A stretch of DNA of 64,000 bases from Nostocales cyanobacterium HT-58-2 (GCA_002163975.1 CP019636.1:5645501-5709500); one strand, 5' to 3'; positions 18,524 to 28,117 are shown, counted from the stretch's first letter. Notes: generated by a model not told the origin, from the sequence alone. Translations and numbers: made by a program.

Positions 18524-20281
18524 CTACAATCTTGATGATGAACCTGTTTGACCAGAATCTGTGTTGGGTGTTTCACTGGCTGGCGGGTTGTTTTGTGGAT
18601 CAACAGGAGGAACTGTGGACGGCTGTTCTGTGGGTGTGGGTGAAGGTGAGATATCTGGAGGTGTAGGCGTAGGAGCAATATCTGTGGGTGTGGGTGAAGG
18701 TGAGATATCTGGAGGTGTAGGCGTAGGGGTAATATCTGTAGGTGTGGGTTGAACTGAATTTTCTAATCCAACATTAAGGCTGTAATTACTTTCGGGAAGC
18801 CCTGAGACAGGACGCACCACAATAGTGTATCTACCAGTCAAAGGCAATGTTCCTTGATAAAATGAAAAATCTTTAGCAGTATTGTCAATTGGTTCTTGAT
18901 TTGGACCCAAAACTGATAATAGAACACTTCCTTCTTGGGTAAGTAATACAGTTAACTGTTGCCCTTCTTGACCCGAAAATTTATACTCAATTATTTGATG
19001 AGCTTTAATAGTACCCTCAGCATCTGCTGTGTTAGACGTTCCAAAATTGAGACGTCTGCTATACACAACAGGTTCATTGTTGCTAGGTGTAGGTGTAGGT
19101 GTAGGTGAAATATCTGTAGGTGTAGGTGTTAACGTAGTTTCATTAGGAATAACAGGTGAAGGGAAAGTTTGCGGATTTGTTGCTGTTTCTGGTGTTGCTT
19201 GGGACTGACTGCGCAGAGATTTGACGACTGCCCAAGACCCAAATCCTGCGACAACAATGACAGTAATGGTAATTGCAAAAATTGCCCAAGGATTATCTAA
19301 GAGTGAACGGTTACTCTGTTGTGGAATAACTGGGTTAGGTTGATTGGGTGCAGATGCTTGTCCTTGTGCTTGTTCTTGGTCAGGTCGGCGACCCACAGCA
19401 ACTGTTTGTACATTGGACAGATTAGGAGTTGGAACGTTTGGTTGTTGTAAAGCTTCTAGTTTTTGTAATACATCAGTAGCATTTTGGTAGCGATCGCCCA
19501 CTTTTTGGCTCAGCATACGATTCAATACTGAGGCAAATTTTGAATTGACTGTGACCCAGCCTTGCCAATTCCAACTCAGTTGGTGTTCATCGAATAAATC
19601 TTGTGGTTCTTTCCCAGTAAGCAACACGATTGCTGTAACGGCTAATGCGTATAAGTCACTACTAGGATATGCTCGACCTGTTTGTAGTTGCTCACTAGGG
19701 GCGTAGCCATATTTTCCTACAGTAGTTGCAGGTACTGTGTTGTCGGGAGATTGCAATTTCGTTGCCAGTTCTTTGACAACGCCAAAGTCGATAAGCACTG
19801 GTAGGCGGTCACTGTCTCGCAAAATAATATTATCCGGTGCAATATCCCGGTGAATAATTCCTCGAGAGTGAATATGCTCTAACACAGGTAACAAAGAACG
19901 CATAAGTTCCAAAACTTCTTGTTCTGTAAATGCGCTGCCTGTGGCTTTACGCTCATCGAGTAAAGTACGATACGTTTTTCCAGGAACGTAGTCTTGCACC
20001 AAAAACAAGCGCTGGTCTTGTTCAAATCTTTCTCGGAATTGAGGAATCTGTGGATGTTGTATTTGATATAAGATTTCTGCTTCTCGCTGAAAAAGTTCTT
20101 TTGCCTTCTCCCAAGCGTAACCCCCCGTTACCGTTGGAATTAATTCCTTGATTGCACAAAGTTCGTTAAAGCGCCTCTGGTCTTGTGCCAGATAGGTTCT
20201 ACCAAATCCTCCTTGACCTAGAATTTGAGTGATCCGGTAACGGTTTTGCAAAACAGTGTCAGCTGTAATCGGTGGTTGCAT
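18524..20281 (-). CDS. Membrane-anchored serine/threonine protein kinase with Pro/Thr repeats
   Basis: 585 residues from the ATG at 20281; a GTG at 20323 is less likely. The kinase domain spans ~10-280: Gly loop GQGGFGRTYLA, Lys in CAIKEL, catalytic loop HRDIAPDN, DFG as IDFGVVKE, and GKYGYAPSEQ. The usual Lys of HRDxKPxN is Ala here, a variant seen in cyanobacterial kinases. A transmembrane segment (AIFAITITVIVVAGFGSWAVV) is near residue 350, then a beta-rich extracytoplasmic domain (~430-530), then tails of PTPTP/PSPTP units. The tail is encoded by two near-identical 54-bp repeats (18631-18738). Confidence 0.88.
   Translation of the reverse strand: MQPPITADTVLQNRYRITQILGQGGFGRTYLAQDQRRFNELCAIKELIPTVTGGYAWEKAKELFQREAEILYQIQHPQIPQFRERFEQDQRLFLVQDYVPGKTYRTLLDERKATGSAFTEQEVLELMRSLLPVLEHIHSRGIIHRDIAPDNIILRDSDRLPVLIDFGVVKELATKLQSPDNTVPATTVGKYGYAPSEQLQTGRAYPSSDLYALAVTAIVLLTGKEPQDLFDEHQLSWNWQGWVTVNSKFASVLNRMLSQKVGDRYQNATDVLQKLEALQQPNVPTPNLSNVQTVAVGRRPDQEQAQGQASAPNQPNPVIPQQSNRSLLDNPWAIFAITITVIVVAGFGSWAVVKSLRSQSQATPETATNPQTFPSPVIPNETTLTPTPTDISPTPTPTPSNNEPVVYSRRLNFGTSNTADAEGTIKAHQIIEYKFSGQEGQQLTVLLTQEGSVLLSVLGPNQEPIDNTAKDFSFYQGTLPLTGRYTIVVRPVSGLPESNYSLNVGLENSVQPTPTDITPTPTPPDISPSPTPTDIAPTPTPPDISPSPTPTEQPSTVPPVDPQNNPPASETPNTDSGQTGSSSRL
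18631..18738 (-). repeat. Two 54-bp tandem repeats in the kinase tail
   Basis: Two 54-bp units (18 codons each) encode the Pro/Thr-rich tail of the kinase, nearly identical at DNA level, with smaller related units nearby. Copy number is likely to vary between strains. Confidence 0.7.
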
Positions 20282-21194
20282 CTTTGATGAATTAAGTGTA
20301 ACGGCAACAGAGGAGGACTTCACTATGATACGGATAGTTTCCTGACAGACATCCTAGATAGAAATTTCTTTTGGCAGCCGTATTGGTCAGTTTCATCTAC
20401 TGTGGTAACTATGTCAGTGAAAACTGACATACTAGTGTTGACCAAAGAAGCAAGGAGAAGAAGAGGAGCCCGCTGAGCCCTGCGGGCACGCTACGCGAAC
20501 GCTTGGGAGCGGGAACTGAGGGAGAGGCAGTTAATTAACTCTTTGCTCCCTTGCTCGGGTGCTCCCCTGCTTCTTTTGCAGTCTGTATAGCCGCCACATA
20601 CATCTTGAAAATTGCAACTTTTTTTCAAGCTAGTCAAGAGTGGCTCTATAAGTCCTCTAGTCCGCAATTACTCTTAACGACCTTATAACTATGTATGTAT
20701 ACAAATTCAATACATAACAACTTATTAATTTCTGATATTTTTAGAATTGTGTTGTTTAATTTAAAACTAAAAAACTAGTCTAACAGTTTCTCAATTGACA
20801 GCCAAAACTAGTATCATTGGAAATCTAGGTACCTCATCAAAATAAAATCTAAGTATTTGTACTTGCTATTTCTTAAAATCAATAGTAAGTTAAGCTGTGA
20901 ACGCTTGCGCAAAGCAATAGATTAGGTGGTTACAGGGGAGAATCTGCTAAACATACATTTAATTGAGTTAGATTATTGCAATTCAAGCCAAAAAATCTAA
21001 ATGATAGGTATGGATTACAGGCTTATTGTCAGTTAAGCTATCAATTGTTTGTATGTGCAAGAGCTGGAGAATGAGCAAACTGTAGTTTCGTGGAGGTATG
21101 TTTAAAGTTCTTATGAAAGCTTCAAAGAAGCTCAAAGATATTTTTTCAGACTATTTTCGGTTAAAGCTGTCAAATCTCTGATGATAAGATTGCC
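20282..21194. other. Long intergenic region upstream of prs
   Basis: No gene seen. A GC-rich repeat with short palindromes lies at about 20460-20540 (CCCTGCGGGCACGC, TACGCGAACGCTTGGGAGCG). The remaining ~600 bp are AT-rich and should carry the prs promoter. Confidence 0.6.
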
Positions 21195-22235
21195 ATGAAT
21201 GCACATCGAGGATCTGCTGTGCTCAGTTCTGCAACTTTTAAAGTGCAGCCGACTACAACAGGACTAGGTGAAAATAATCGCCTGCGGCTGTTCTCTGGCT
21301 CTGCCAATTTACCCCTGTCTCAAGAAGTTGCTCGTTACTTGGGCATGGACTTGGGACCCATGATTCGCAAACGATTTGCGGATGGAGAATTATACATTCA
21401 AATTCAAGAATCAATTCGGGGCTGTGATGTTTATTTAATCCAGCCCTGTTGTCATCCTGTCAATGACAATTTGATGGAATTGCTGATTATGATTGATGCC
21501 TGTCGGCGTGCTTCTGCACGGCAGGTCACGGCAGTCATACCTTATTATGGTTATGCTCGCGCTGACCGGAAAACGGCAGGAAGAGAGTCAATAACTGCCA
21601 AACTGGTGGCAAATCTCATGACAGAAGCAGGCGCCAGCCGTATTCTCGCAATGGATTTACACTCAGCACAGATTCAAGGCTATTTCGATATCCCGCTTGA
21701 TCATGTTTACGGTTCTCCAGTTCTGCTTGATTATTTAGCAAGCAAAGAACTGCCTGATCTTGTTGTGGTTTCCCCGGATGTCGGGGGTGTAGCACGAGCT
21801 AGGGCATTTGCAAAAAAGCTTAATGACGCACCACTGGCCATTATAGATAAACGTCGCCAAGCTCACAACGTTGCTGAAGTCTTAAATGTCATCGGTGATG
21901 TCAAGGACAAAACAGCAGTACTGGTGGATGACATGATAGACACTGGCGGAACTATCGCTGCAGGAGCAAAACTCCTGCGTGAGGAAGGAGCACGTCAGGT
22001 TTATGCCTGTGCTACGCACGCGGTGTTCTCACCACCTGCGATTGAGCGGTTGTCAAGTGGCTTATTTGAGGAAGTGATTGTCACTAACACGATTCCAATT
22101 GCAGAAAGCGATGCTTCAGGGGAGTCGCTGCGCGAACGTTTTCCACAGTTAGTCGTGCTGTCAGTAGCTAATCTGCTTGGAGAAACCATCTGGCGGATTC
22201 ACGAGGATAGCTCTGTCAGTAGTATGTTCCGTTAG
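21195..22235 (+). CDS. prs: Ribose-phosphate pyrophosphokinase (PRPP synthetase)
   Basis: 346 residues. Makes PRPP from ribose 5-phosphate and ATP for nucleotide, His and Trp synthesis. Class I features: RKRFADGELYIQI, PYYGYARADRKTAGRE (ATP site), MDLHSAQIQGYFDIPLDH, VVVSPDVGGVARA, and the PRPP loop VLVDDMIDTGGTI. A ~25-residue N-terminal extension relative to the E. coli enzyme is common in cyanobacteria. Start is ATG 21195 (MNAHRGSAVLS). A terminator follows at 22296. Confidence 0.95.
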   Translation: MNAHRGSAVLSSATFKVQPTTTGLGENNRLRLFSGSANLPLSQEVARYLGMDLGPMIRKRFADGELYIQIQESIRGCDVYLIQPCCHPVNDNLMELLIMIDACRRASARQVTAVIPYYGYARADRKTAGRESITAKLVANLMTEAGASRILAMDLHSAQIQGYFDIPLDHVYGSPVLLDYLASKELPDLVVVSPDVGGVARARAFAKKLNDAPLAIIDKRRQAHNVAEVLNVIGDVKDKTAVLVDDMIDTGGTIAAGAKLLREEGARQVYACATHAVFSPPAIERLSSGLFEEVIVTNTIPIAESDASGESLRERFPQLVVLSVANLLGETIWRIHEDSSVSSMFR

Positions 22236-22295
22236 CGAAGAGAAAACAGTCATTTCTATTACAGTTGTGCATCAAGTGTAATAGAGGTACAGATG

Positions 22296-22330
22296 AAGGA
22301 TGAAGTGTGATAAGCTTCATCCTTTATTAC
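22296..22330 (+). terminator. Rho-independent terminator after prs
   Basis: AAGGATGAAG at 22296-22305 pairs with CTTCATCCTT at 22315-22324 around a nine-base loop, followed by TATTAC and a T-rich run. It is 60 bp after the prs stop. Confidence 0.75.
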
Positions 22331-22691
22331 TTTCTTTATTACAGCAATGAAAGCAGAAAGCCCACACCTTGAAGGTGTGGGGACGCCAGACACCTACGGA
22401 GGAGCCAGTGCGGTCTTGGAGTGCGTTGCGCGGGTTCCCCGCGTTGTAGCACCTGGCGTGTTTCCCCAAGTGGAGCATCTGGCGTTGGAAACCCTCCTTC
22501 AGTGCTGACTCATGAATGCGTTGCAGCTTTAGCTGCCGTGCCCATGTTTCAACGAATTCGGACAAACAGAGTTTCTCAGCCGCCGCCGCTTCTTGAAGGT
22601 TTTGATAGGCTGTGTCCGTTAATCCAATGGCTCGCTTCTTCTTAATTCCTTCATACAAAATAGGTACGTTCTTCAATCTTTTCTTGCCCAT
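22317..22691 (-). CDS. Small ribbon-helix-helix-like protein with repeat-derived tail
   Basis: Open for 124 codons, but only the first ~58 residues look conserved (MGKKRLKNVPILYEGIKKKR, then TDTAYQNLQEAAAAEKLCLSEFVETWARQLK). This is a family of small predicted DNA-binding proteins common in filamentous cyanobacteria and often next to IS200/IS605 remnants. The remainder (from about RIHESALKEG) reads through intergenic repeats, so the tail is likely an accident of repeat insertion. Possibly an antitoxin or IS-associated regulator. Confidence 0.6.
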   Translation of the reverse strand: MGKKRLKNVPILYEGIKKKRAIGLTDTAYQNLQEAAAAEKLCLSEFVETWARQLKLQRIHESALKEGFQRQMLHLGKHARCYNAGNPRNALQDRTGSSVGVWRPHTFKVWAFCFHCCNKESNKG

Positions 22692-22734
22692 TTCGCGACT
22701 CTTTAGTTCTTGGTGTTATACTAATGAGAGCGAC

Positions 22735-23172
22735 AGGTAAAAGTCCAAGACAGGGTGTCCGGCAAATAGGGTTGAGCCTTTTGGCAGACAGTACCCCACT
22801 CCGTGGTCGAATCACAATACTTGCTGCTCGGTGGCGAAGTCGAGTTAAAACATAGCCAGAGTTTCTAACACAAACCAAATCCAGAAAAGCAAAATAATTT
22901 AACAAATCAAGGTATCGTGGGGCGCACGAAAACCAGGGAAATGACAGAACCAGCTTCTAAGGCACTGTCTACAAGTACCTAACGCTTGGAGATGATGAAG
23001 CCCTCTGGGGCTATCTAAATCAAGCTCAAAACTTGGTTCAATAGAACGGGTTTTTGGTTTGAGGACTGCTCGCAAGAGATAGGTAGTTTGAAGGTACGTC
23101 GATGAACCAAGAATCCCACGGCTTTATACCACATTGGAGCGAAGCGAAATGTGGTAGCCGTGGGAGCGTCAA
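22735..23172. mobile_element. Likely decayed IS200/IS605-type remnant ending in a hairpin
   Basis: The interval has no intact gene and ends at 23110-23172 with the same architecture as the other right ends: CAAGAATCCCACGGCT, inner hairpin TACCACATT/AATGTGGTA, AGCCGTGGGAGCGTCAA. The inner loop is inverted relative to the copy at 518-587. The left boundary is a guess. The adjacent ribbon-helix-helix gene fits an IS-associated context. Confidence 0.5.
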
Positions 23173-23177
23173 TTTAT

Positions 23178-23894
23178 TTAGACTGGTTGATTCGCTGGGA
23201 CAGCCAACAGCCTTGGAATTCGTACATGATCAGGTTGTTCTAGGATAAACCGGACACAACGTGCAATATCTTCAGGCTGTAATGCCCCTCCAGAGAAGAT
23301 AAAACCTTTGTTCTTGTCATCCCAGTGGCTGTAAAGTCCCGTGTCCACTGTTCCTGGTTCAATACAGGCGACTCCAATGCCAGTTCCAGCGAGTTCCATC
23401 CGCAGCGAATCTGTAAATGCTTCAATCGCAAACTTTGTCCCACAGTAAGCGCCTATGTTGGGAACTGTTTTCAAACCAGAAATACTGGAAGTATGGATTA
23501 AAAAACCACTACCAGTTTGTTTGAAGTAGCGCAGTGCTGTGTAAGCCATTCGGTAAACCGATTCAACATTGATGCGTACCATATCGCAGATTTTTTCGAT
23601 GTCTACTTCATCAATGGAACCAACGGTCATCACACCCGCATTACTAAAAACCACGTCAAGCTGACCAAATGCTTGAATGGCTGTATCTACTAATTTTTGT
23701 GGTAATTCAGGATCTGTGATTTCACCTGGTACAGCTTTGGCATTCTTTAAACCAGACACGAGTCGTTCTAGCTTATCTTGAGAGCGAGCAGTAAGTACTA
23801 GTTTCATGCCTGCTGCATCCAAATTCTTAGCAACTGCTTCGCCAATTCCTCCACTAGCCCCAGTAATGATGGCGACTTTATTGTTTAGCTCCAT
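23178..23894 (-). CDS. Short-chain dehydrogenase/reductase (SDR)
   Basis: 238 residues. Classical SDR: cofactor loop TGASGGIGEAVAK, NAG motif FSNAGVMTVG, catalytic Ser in HTSSISGL and Tyr/Lys in YCGTK. The substrate is unknown. It is divergent from an HxlR regulator 196 bp away, the usual layout for a redox-responsive oxidoreductase controlled by its neighbour. The same SDR/HxlR pairing recurs at 40.3-41.5 kb. Confidence 0.88.
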   Translation of the reverse strand: MELNNKVAIITGASGGIGEAVAKNLDAAGMKLVLTARSQDKLERLVSGLKNAKAVPGEITDPELPQKLVDTAIQAFGQLDVVFSNAGVMTVGSIDEVDIEKICDMVRINVESVYRMAYTALRYFKQTGSGFLIHTSSISGLKTVPNIGAYCGTKFAIEAFTDSLRMELAGTGIGVACIEPGTVDTGLYSHWDDKNKGFIFSGGALQPEDIARCVRFILEQPDHVRIPRLLAVPANQPV

Positions 23895-23978
23895 AAATTT
23901 GTCCCTTCAGTAAGAAAATTAACCTTCACTCAGTCAGTTATGAAATGCTCATGATTTGCTGCATCCTTTTAAGATTTG

Positions 23979-24069
23979 CCAAATGGTAAATTTAGATGGA
24001 ATTGCTGCTTGTGTCTCCGTCTGACCACTTAATATCTGGTATCACAGGCTGCTAATAGTTACCAAATGG
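23979..24069. promoter_or_regulatory. Candidate HxlR operator half-sites (CCAAATGG twice)
   Basis: CCAAATGG occurs at 23979-23986 and 24062-24069 in the divergent SDR/HxlR promoter region, each flanked by TT/TA-rich bases (TTGCCAAATGGTAA and TTACCAAATGGATA). The second also lies within a partial dyad (GTTACC...GGATAC). Suggestive only. Confidence 0.35.
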
Positions 24070-24090
24070 ATACTAACAGGACGAGTAAGA

Positions 24091-24456
24091 ATGCCTGAAG
24101 CGAAATACCATTGCCCAGTTGAAGTCACTCTGGAGGCTATTGGTGGTAAGTGGAAATGTGTCATCTTGTGGTGGCTCAGACAGGGGTCCAAACGTTTTAG
24201 TGAATTGAAGGAATTGATTCCGGGAATATCACAGAAGATACTGACGCAACAGCTGCGTGAACTAGAAACCGACGGCCTAATACATCGCGAAGTGTATCAA
24301 GAGAAACCACCTCGGGTAGAATACTCACTGACCCCATTGGGCGAATCAGTTCGACCAATAACAGACTTGATGTGTAAATGGGGCAAGCAGCGTATGCCGG
24401 GATACGAATTTGGTTATATGAAGAATAAAGTCAGTGATGTGGGAATCGTTGAGTAA
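24091..24456 (+). CDS. HxlR-family winged-helix transcriptional regulator
   Basis: 121 residues. HxlR signature: CPVEVTLEAIGGKWKCVILWWLRQGSKRFSELKELIPGISQKILTQ, QLRELETDGLIHREVY, PPRVEYSLTPLGES. The Cys at residue 7 (KYHCPVE) matches the single conserved Cys used for redox or electrophile sensing in HypR/YodB-type members. It probably regulates the divergent SDR gene and itself. Confidence 0.88.
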   Translation: MPEAKYHCPVEVTLEAIGGKWKCVILWWLRQGSKRFSELKELIPGISQKILTQQLRELETDGLIHREVYQEKPPRVEYSLTPLGESVRPITDLMCKWGKQRMPGYEFGYMKNKVSDVGIVE

Positions 24457-24590
24457 AAATCTGTACTTTAACTTTCTTTAGAAGTGAAAAAGGATCATTT
24501 AGGTTTTGTAGGGTTTAGGGTAGGTTGTACGAGATATCATGTGACCCAGCCTAAAATTGAACTGTGGATGAAGCTTTCTATGGCATTGTC

Positions 24591-25166
24591 ATGAATAGCA
24601 AAAAAGTCAACGTGCAGTCTTTGTATACTGTCACCGATGAAGAACTGATGCTGATGAGTTCGCAAAACCCAGAACTTCGGTTTGAACGTAATGCGGATGG
24701 AACTTTAGAAACTATGCCACCAACTGGGGGAATTTCTGGAATTAGAGAAATAAAGGCAGGAGCCTATCTGTTCAATTGGGTAGAAAGTCAGGATTCAGGT
24801 GAAGTGTTCAGTCCAAGTACAGGTTTTAAATTACCTAATACTGCTGTACGTTCCCCTGATGCAGCTTTTGTTGCTAAAGGACGCTTACCAGATGGTTGGG
24901 ATGAACAAGAGGACAAGTTTATCAACCTAGCACCCGACTTTGTTATTGAAATTCGTTCTAAAAACGATAGTCTAGAAAAACTGAAAACCAAGATGGAGGA
25001 ATATATAGCTAACGGTGTCAAATTGGGATGGTTGATTGACCGTCAAAATCAGCAAGCTTTGGTTTATCGTCTGGATGGTTCAATCACCCAGTATCCAGCG
25101 ACAGCAATTTTAAGTGGTGAAGATGTTGTACCAGGGTTTACGTTGCCGTTGAAAAAGTTGTTGTAG
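24591..25166 (+). CDS. Uma2 family (DUF820) putative endonuclease
   Basis: 191 residues from ATG 24591; a GTG at 24564 is also possible. PD-(D/E)xK-type nuclease fold of the very abundant cyanobacterial Uma2 family: NPELRFERNADG (start of fold), SPDAAFV (Asp), VIEIRSKNDSLEKLKTKMEEYIANG (ExK as EIRSK) and LGWLIDRQNQQALVYR. The biological role is unsettled; many copies are carried per genome and are linked to mobile DNA. Confidence 0.82.
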   Translation: MNSKKVNVQSLYTVTDEELMLMSSQNPELRFERNADGTLETMPPTGGISGIREIKAGAYLFNWVESQDSGEVFSPSTGFKLPNTAVRSPDAAFVAKGRLPDGWDEQEDKFINLAPDFVIEIRSKNDSLEKLKTKMEEYIANGVKLGWLIDRQNQQALVYRLDGSITQYPATAILSGEDVVPGFTLPLKKLL

Positions 25167-25198
25167 GTATTGTCAATATAAAACAAAATAAGTCTAAC

Positions 25199-26329
25199 TT
25201 ACCCCCACAATCGCCGTCCTGATGAGCCATTCAACTTATGATGAGCATCTTGCAATAACTCTGGAATAGCCAAATTCTCTGGACACCGGGGGAGACATTC
25301 ACCGCATTCTGTACAACGACTGGCTTTCATTCCAGGAAACCAATGGCCAGCATTTTCAAACATTCGGTAGCGGTATTGTCCAAAGTCTGTCATATCATAT
25401 GCTATGGCAAGATTGCGTAGCCGTAACACTTCTGGAATATTGATATTTTCTGGGCAAGGCAAGCATTCATAGCACTGGCTACATTTGTCTGGTCCCAAAC
25501 TAACCTTTTGATGATTTTCCAGACGTTGAAAGACAGTTATTTCTTCTGGGGTTAACTCTGTGTCACAGTCAGCGACTCGCAAAGGTTCTGTCAATTCATC
25601 TGGGTGTGCTGGTCCCAAGCTGAGAGTCGTAATTCGAGGGTCAGTTAGTAAAAACCGATAATTTAGCTCTAAAGGTGAAAAAGGACAGCATAAATCTTTC
25701 AAGGTTTGGGGTGGTGTATACAGACGTCCTCCTTTATCAGCAGGAGAAATAATAAACACCCCCATATCTTTTTCAAAAGCTCGCTCAATTGCGAGGGCGT
25801 TGCGTTGGAAAAAGAAGTAATAATGCAGATTGACAAATTCAAAAAAATCTGTCCCTATTGCCGCTAAGATGATTTCTAAGGGAGCATGGGTAGAGAAACC
25901 AACGTGTCGCACCCGACCATCTGCAACAGCTTCCTGCACTGCCTGCATACAGCCACCCTTGGCTTTTACCCAGTCAAGATGTTCCCATGTATTTAATCCG
26001 TGAATCCCCAGGCAATCCAGATAATCCAACTGCAATCGTTCTAGAGATTCATCGATATACCGACGCATAGTATCAGCATCCGCTGTCGGTGGAATTTTGG
26101 TGGTGATGTGAACTTGGCTACGCTGAACTGGCAACCCAAGAGCGATGACCCCACCAAGATACTCCTCACTTTTACCGTATCCTCTGGCAGTTTCTAAATG
26201 ATTAATCCCTAAGACTATGGCTTTCTCGATAGTCTGCCATGCATTTTCAGGTGAAGCTAAATAGCGCATCGTCCCCAGGGAAAACATAGACAAGCGCAAA
26301 TTGGTTTTCCCAAAGCGTCGGTATTGCAT
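25199..26329 (-). CDS. Aldo/keto reductase with C-terminal 4Fe-4S cluster domain
   Basis: 376 residues. TIM-barrel aldo/keto reductase part (residues ~1-270): ARGYGKSEEYLGG, TTKIPPTAD, CLGIHGLN. The C-terminal part carries two cysteine clusters typical of ferredoxin-like 4Fe-4S binding: CSQCYECLPCPENI and CTECGECLPRCPENL. Such fused reductases are frequent in cyanobacteria; substrate unknown. A single gene facing the preceding Uma2 gene with a 32-bp gap. Confidence 0.87.
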   Translation of the reverse strand: MQYRRFGKTNLRLSMFSLGTMRYLASPENAWQTIEKAIVLGINHLETARGYGKSEEYLGGVIALGLPVQRSQVHITTKIPPTADADTMRRYIDESLERLQLDYLDCLGIHGLNTWEHLDWVKAKGGCMQAVQEAVADGRVRHVGFSTHAPLEIILAAIGTDFFEFVNLHYYFFFQRNALAIERAFEKDMGVFIISPADKGGRLYTPPQTLKDLCCPFSPLELNYRFLLTDPRITTLSLGPAHPDELTEPLRVADCDTELTPEEITVFQRLENHQKVSLGPDKCSQCYECLPCPENINIPEVLRLRNLAIAYDMTDFGQYRYRMFENAGHWFPGMKASRCTECGECLPRCPENLAIPELLQDAHHKLNGSSGRRLWG

Positions 26330-26388
26330 CTCTCACAGAGTTAGGAGTTAGAAGTTTAAGCAAGATACTCATAACTCATTAGTTATAC

Positions 26389-26476
26389 AGCGGATTTGAA
26401 GTTGGTCAAGTACATAAGCTTTGTCTCAAAGCCAGGGATAGAGCCTGTTTTACTCCTGAATTCTGACTTCTGACTC
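26389..26476. repeat. Dispersed repeat, inverted relative to 41.6 kb copy
   Basis: About 85 bp matching the reverse complement of 41581-41672, including AGTCAGAAGTCAG, CCTGGCTTTGAGACAAAGC, TTATGTACTT and ACCAACTT. A GCTTTG/CAAAGC hairpin with a three-base loop lies in its centre. Confidence 0.75.
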
Positions 26477-26498
26477 AAGAATTGCTGCTGTATATCAT

Positions 26499-26996
26499 CT
26501 ATGTTTCGCTACTGCCAAAGCGTTTAATCAAATCCTCCGGTCGGAGATTGGAGATGAATTCCCGAAAGGCTTGCTGTTCAGCTTCATCTGCATCTCGATC
26601 TACAGGGATAGAAGCATCAGCGATGACTTCTTCCATAACCCAGATAGGAGTATTTGTACGGAGGGCAATTGCGATTGCATCGCTAGGACGCGCGTCAATT
26701 TCTTTTTTGACATCGCCTTGCTTAACTATCAAGGATGCATAAAATGTATCTTTTTGTAAAGAATGAATAATGATCTTTTCTACAACCATGTTCCATGCCT
26801 CTAGAATATTCACAATCAAATCATGGGTTAAGGGTCTAGGAGGCTTTTGATTCTCCAGTGCGCCCATAATTGCCCTAGCCTGTTCTTGACCGATATAAAT
26901 TGGTAATGCACGCCGATCTGAAGCATCCTTTAACAGTACTATCGGGCTACGAGTTATGGCATCTAATGCTATGCCAGCGACTTTCATTTCAAGCAT
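26499..26996 (-). CDS. Bifunctional nuclease (BFN, DUF151) family protein
   Basis: 165 residues. BFN domain: VAGIALDAITRSPIVLLKDASDRRALPIYIGQEQARAI, RPLTHDLIVNILEAW, DARPSDAIAIALRTNTPIWV, then a UVR-like tail. Plant and bacterial members have reported RNase and DNase activity. Divergent from ribE. Confidence 0.87.
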   Translation of the reverse strand: MLEMKVAGIALDAITRSPIVLLKDASDRRALPIYIGQEQARAIMGALENQKPPRPLTHDLIVNILEAWNMVVEKIIIHSLQKDTFYASLIVKQGDVKKEIDARPSDAIAIALRTNTPIWVMEEVIADASIPVDRDADEAEQQAFREFISNLRPEDLIKRFGSSET

Positions 26997-26999
26997 TGG

Positions 27000-27334
27000 C
27001 TAGGCCTCTAAAATCCTTTGAGCGCTAGGTTAGTTTGTAACAAATCGTACCTTTGTACGAGCCATATTGGGACTAAAATAAACATAACTCTTCATTCCCT
27101 ATAATTGCTTCTATTAAACTCCTAAATGGGTGTGAACACCAGAGTAAGTCAAACCCCTCTAATTCGACAGTCATCTAGTTAGCTAACTATGCCTCCTAAT
27201 AGATGTAAATGTTTTGAGAACGTGACATAATTACTTGTCCCAATTTATACTGAATTTATCCAAGTTTTTGGGAGAATTACTAGGTGCTTTCAGGCAAAAA
27301 TAGGTAATAAATAGAGTAGTTTTGCAAAAAAACC
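27000..27334. other. Divergent promoter region between the BFN gene and ribE
   Basis: 335 bp, AT-rich. No FMN riboswitch fold was recognised, and no small gene is supported. Confidence 0.5.
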
Positions 27335-28015
27335 GTGTTTACAGGAATAATCCAAGCGTTAGGAACAATCAGACCCTTACAGGGGGATTCTTGGCAAATC
27401 ACTTGTGTGACTGGGTCATCTAATGTCATTATGCAAGATTTGGCGACGGGTGACAGCATTGCTGTGGATGGCATCTGCCTAACGGTAGAAAAAATATTAA
27501 AAGATGGATTCATCGCTACGGCTTCGCCAGAAACCTTGCGCCGCACTACCCTAGGGCAAGAAGAAACACAACAGAGGTACGTTAACTTAGAAGCCTCGCT
27601 GCGGGTGGGAGGTAAAGTGGGCGGTCATTTTGTCATGGGGCATGTGGATGGCGTCGGTCAATTACTGTCAGCGGAGCAAACAGCCACCTCTTGGGAAATG
27701 TCATTTACAGCCCCAAACGCGATCGCCCGTTATATTGTCCCCAAAGGCAGTATTGCGATAAATGGCATCAGCCTGACCGTAGCCGATTATCAACCAGAAG
27801 TGTCACAGTTTAAGGTCGCGGTGATTCCCCTGACCTATGCCGAAACTAATCTCCAACACTTAAAACCTGGCAGTTGGGTAAATTTAGAGGGAGATATTCT
27901 CGGCAAATATGTCGAAAAATTCGTTTGTTTTAGTAATTCAGACCATAGACGAACCGTAGACACAATATCAGATGACATATCGCCCGCGTTCTTAGCTGAA
28001 CACGGGTATGTGTAG
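27335..28015 (+). CDS. ribE: Riboflavin synthase, alpha subunit
   Basis: 226 residues. Dismutates two 6,7-dimethyl-8-ribityllumazine molecules to riboflavin. Starts at GTG with the signature MFTGIIQALGTI. It has two lumazine-binding barrel repeats: first with GDSIAVDGICLTV, then GHFVMGHVDGVG and GSIAINGISLTV. No recognisable Shine-Dalgarno. Other rib genes are not adjacent. Confidence 0.94.
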   Translation: MFTGIIQALGTIRPLQGDSWQITCVTGSSNVIMQDLATGDSIAVDGICLTVEKILKDGFIATASPETLRRTTLGQEETQQRYVNLEASLRVGGKVGGHFVMGHVDGVGQLLSAEQTATSWEMSFTAPNAIARYIVPKGSIAINGISLTVADYQPEVSQFKVAVIPLTYAETNLQHLKPGSWVNLEGDILGKYVEKFVCFSNSDHRRTVDTISDDISPAFLAEHGYV

Positions 28016-28117
28016 ATAAAGAGTGAGGTAAGTAGGCGAAGGACAAGGGAGACACGGAGACCTTTTCTCTGTGCGTCGCCCTGTCTTAGTGCGTCTCCCT
28101 CCACTCCTCCAACTCTT

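Noticed and set aside
27000..27334. FMN riboswitch before ribE
   Set aside because: No conserved FMN-aptamer blocks were seen, and ribE starts at GTG with a short leader.
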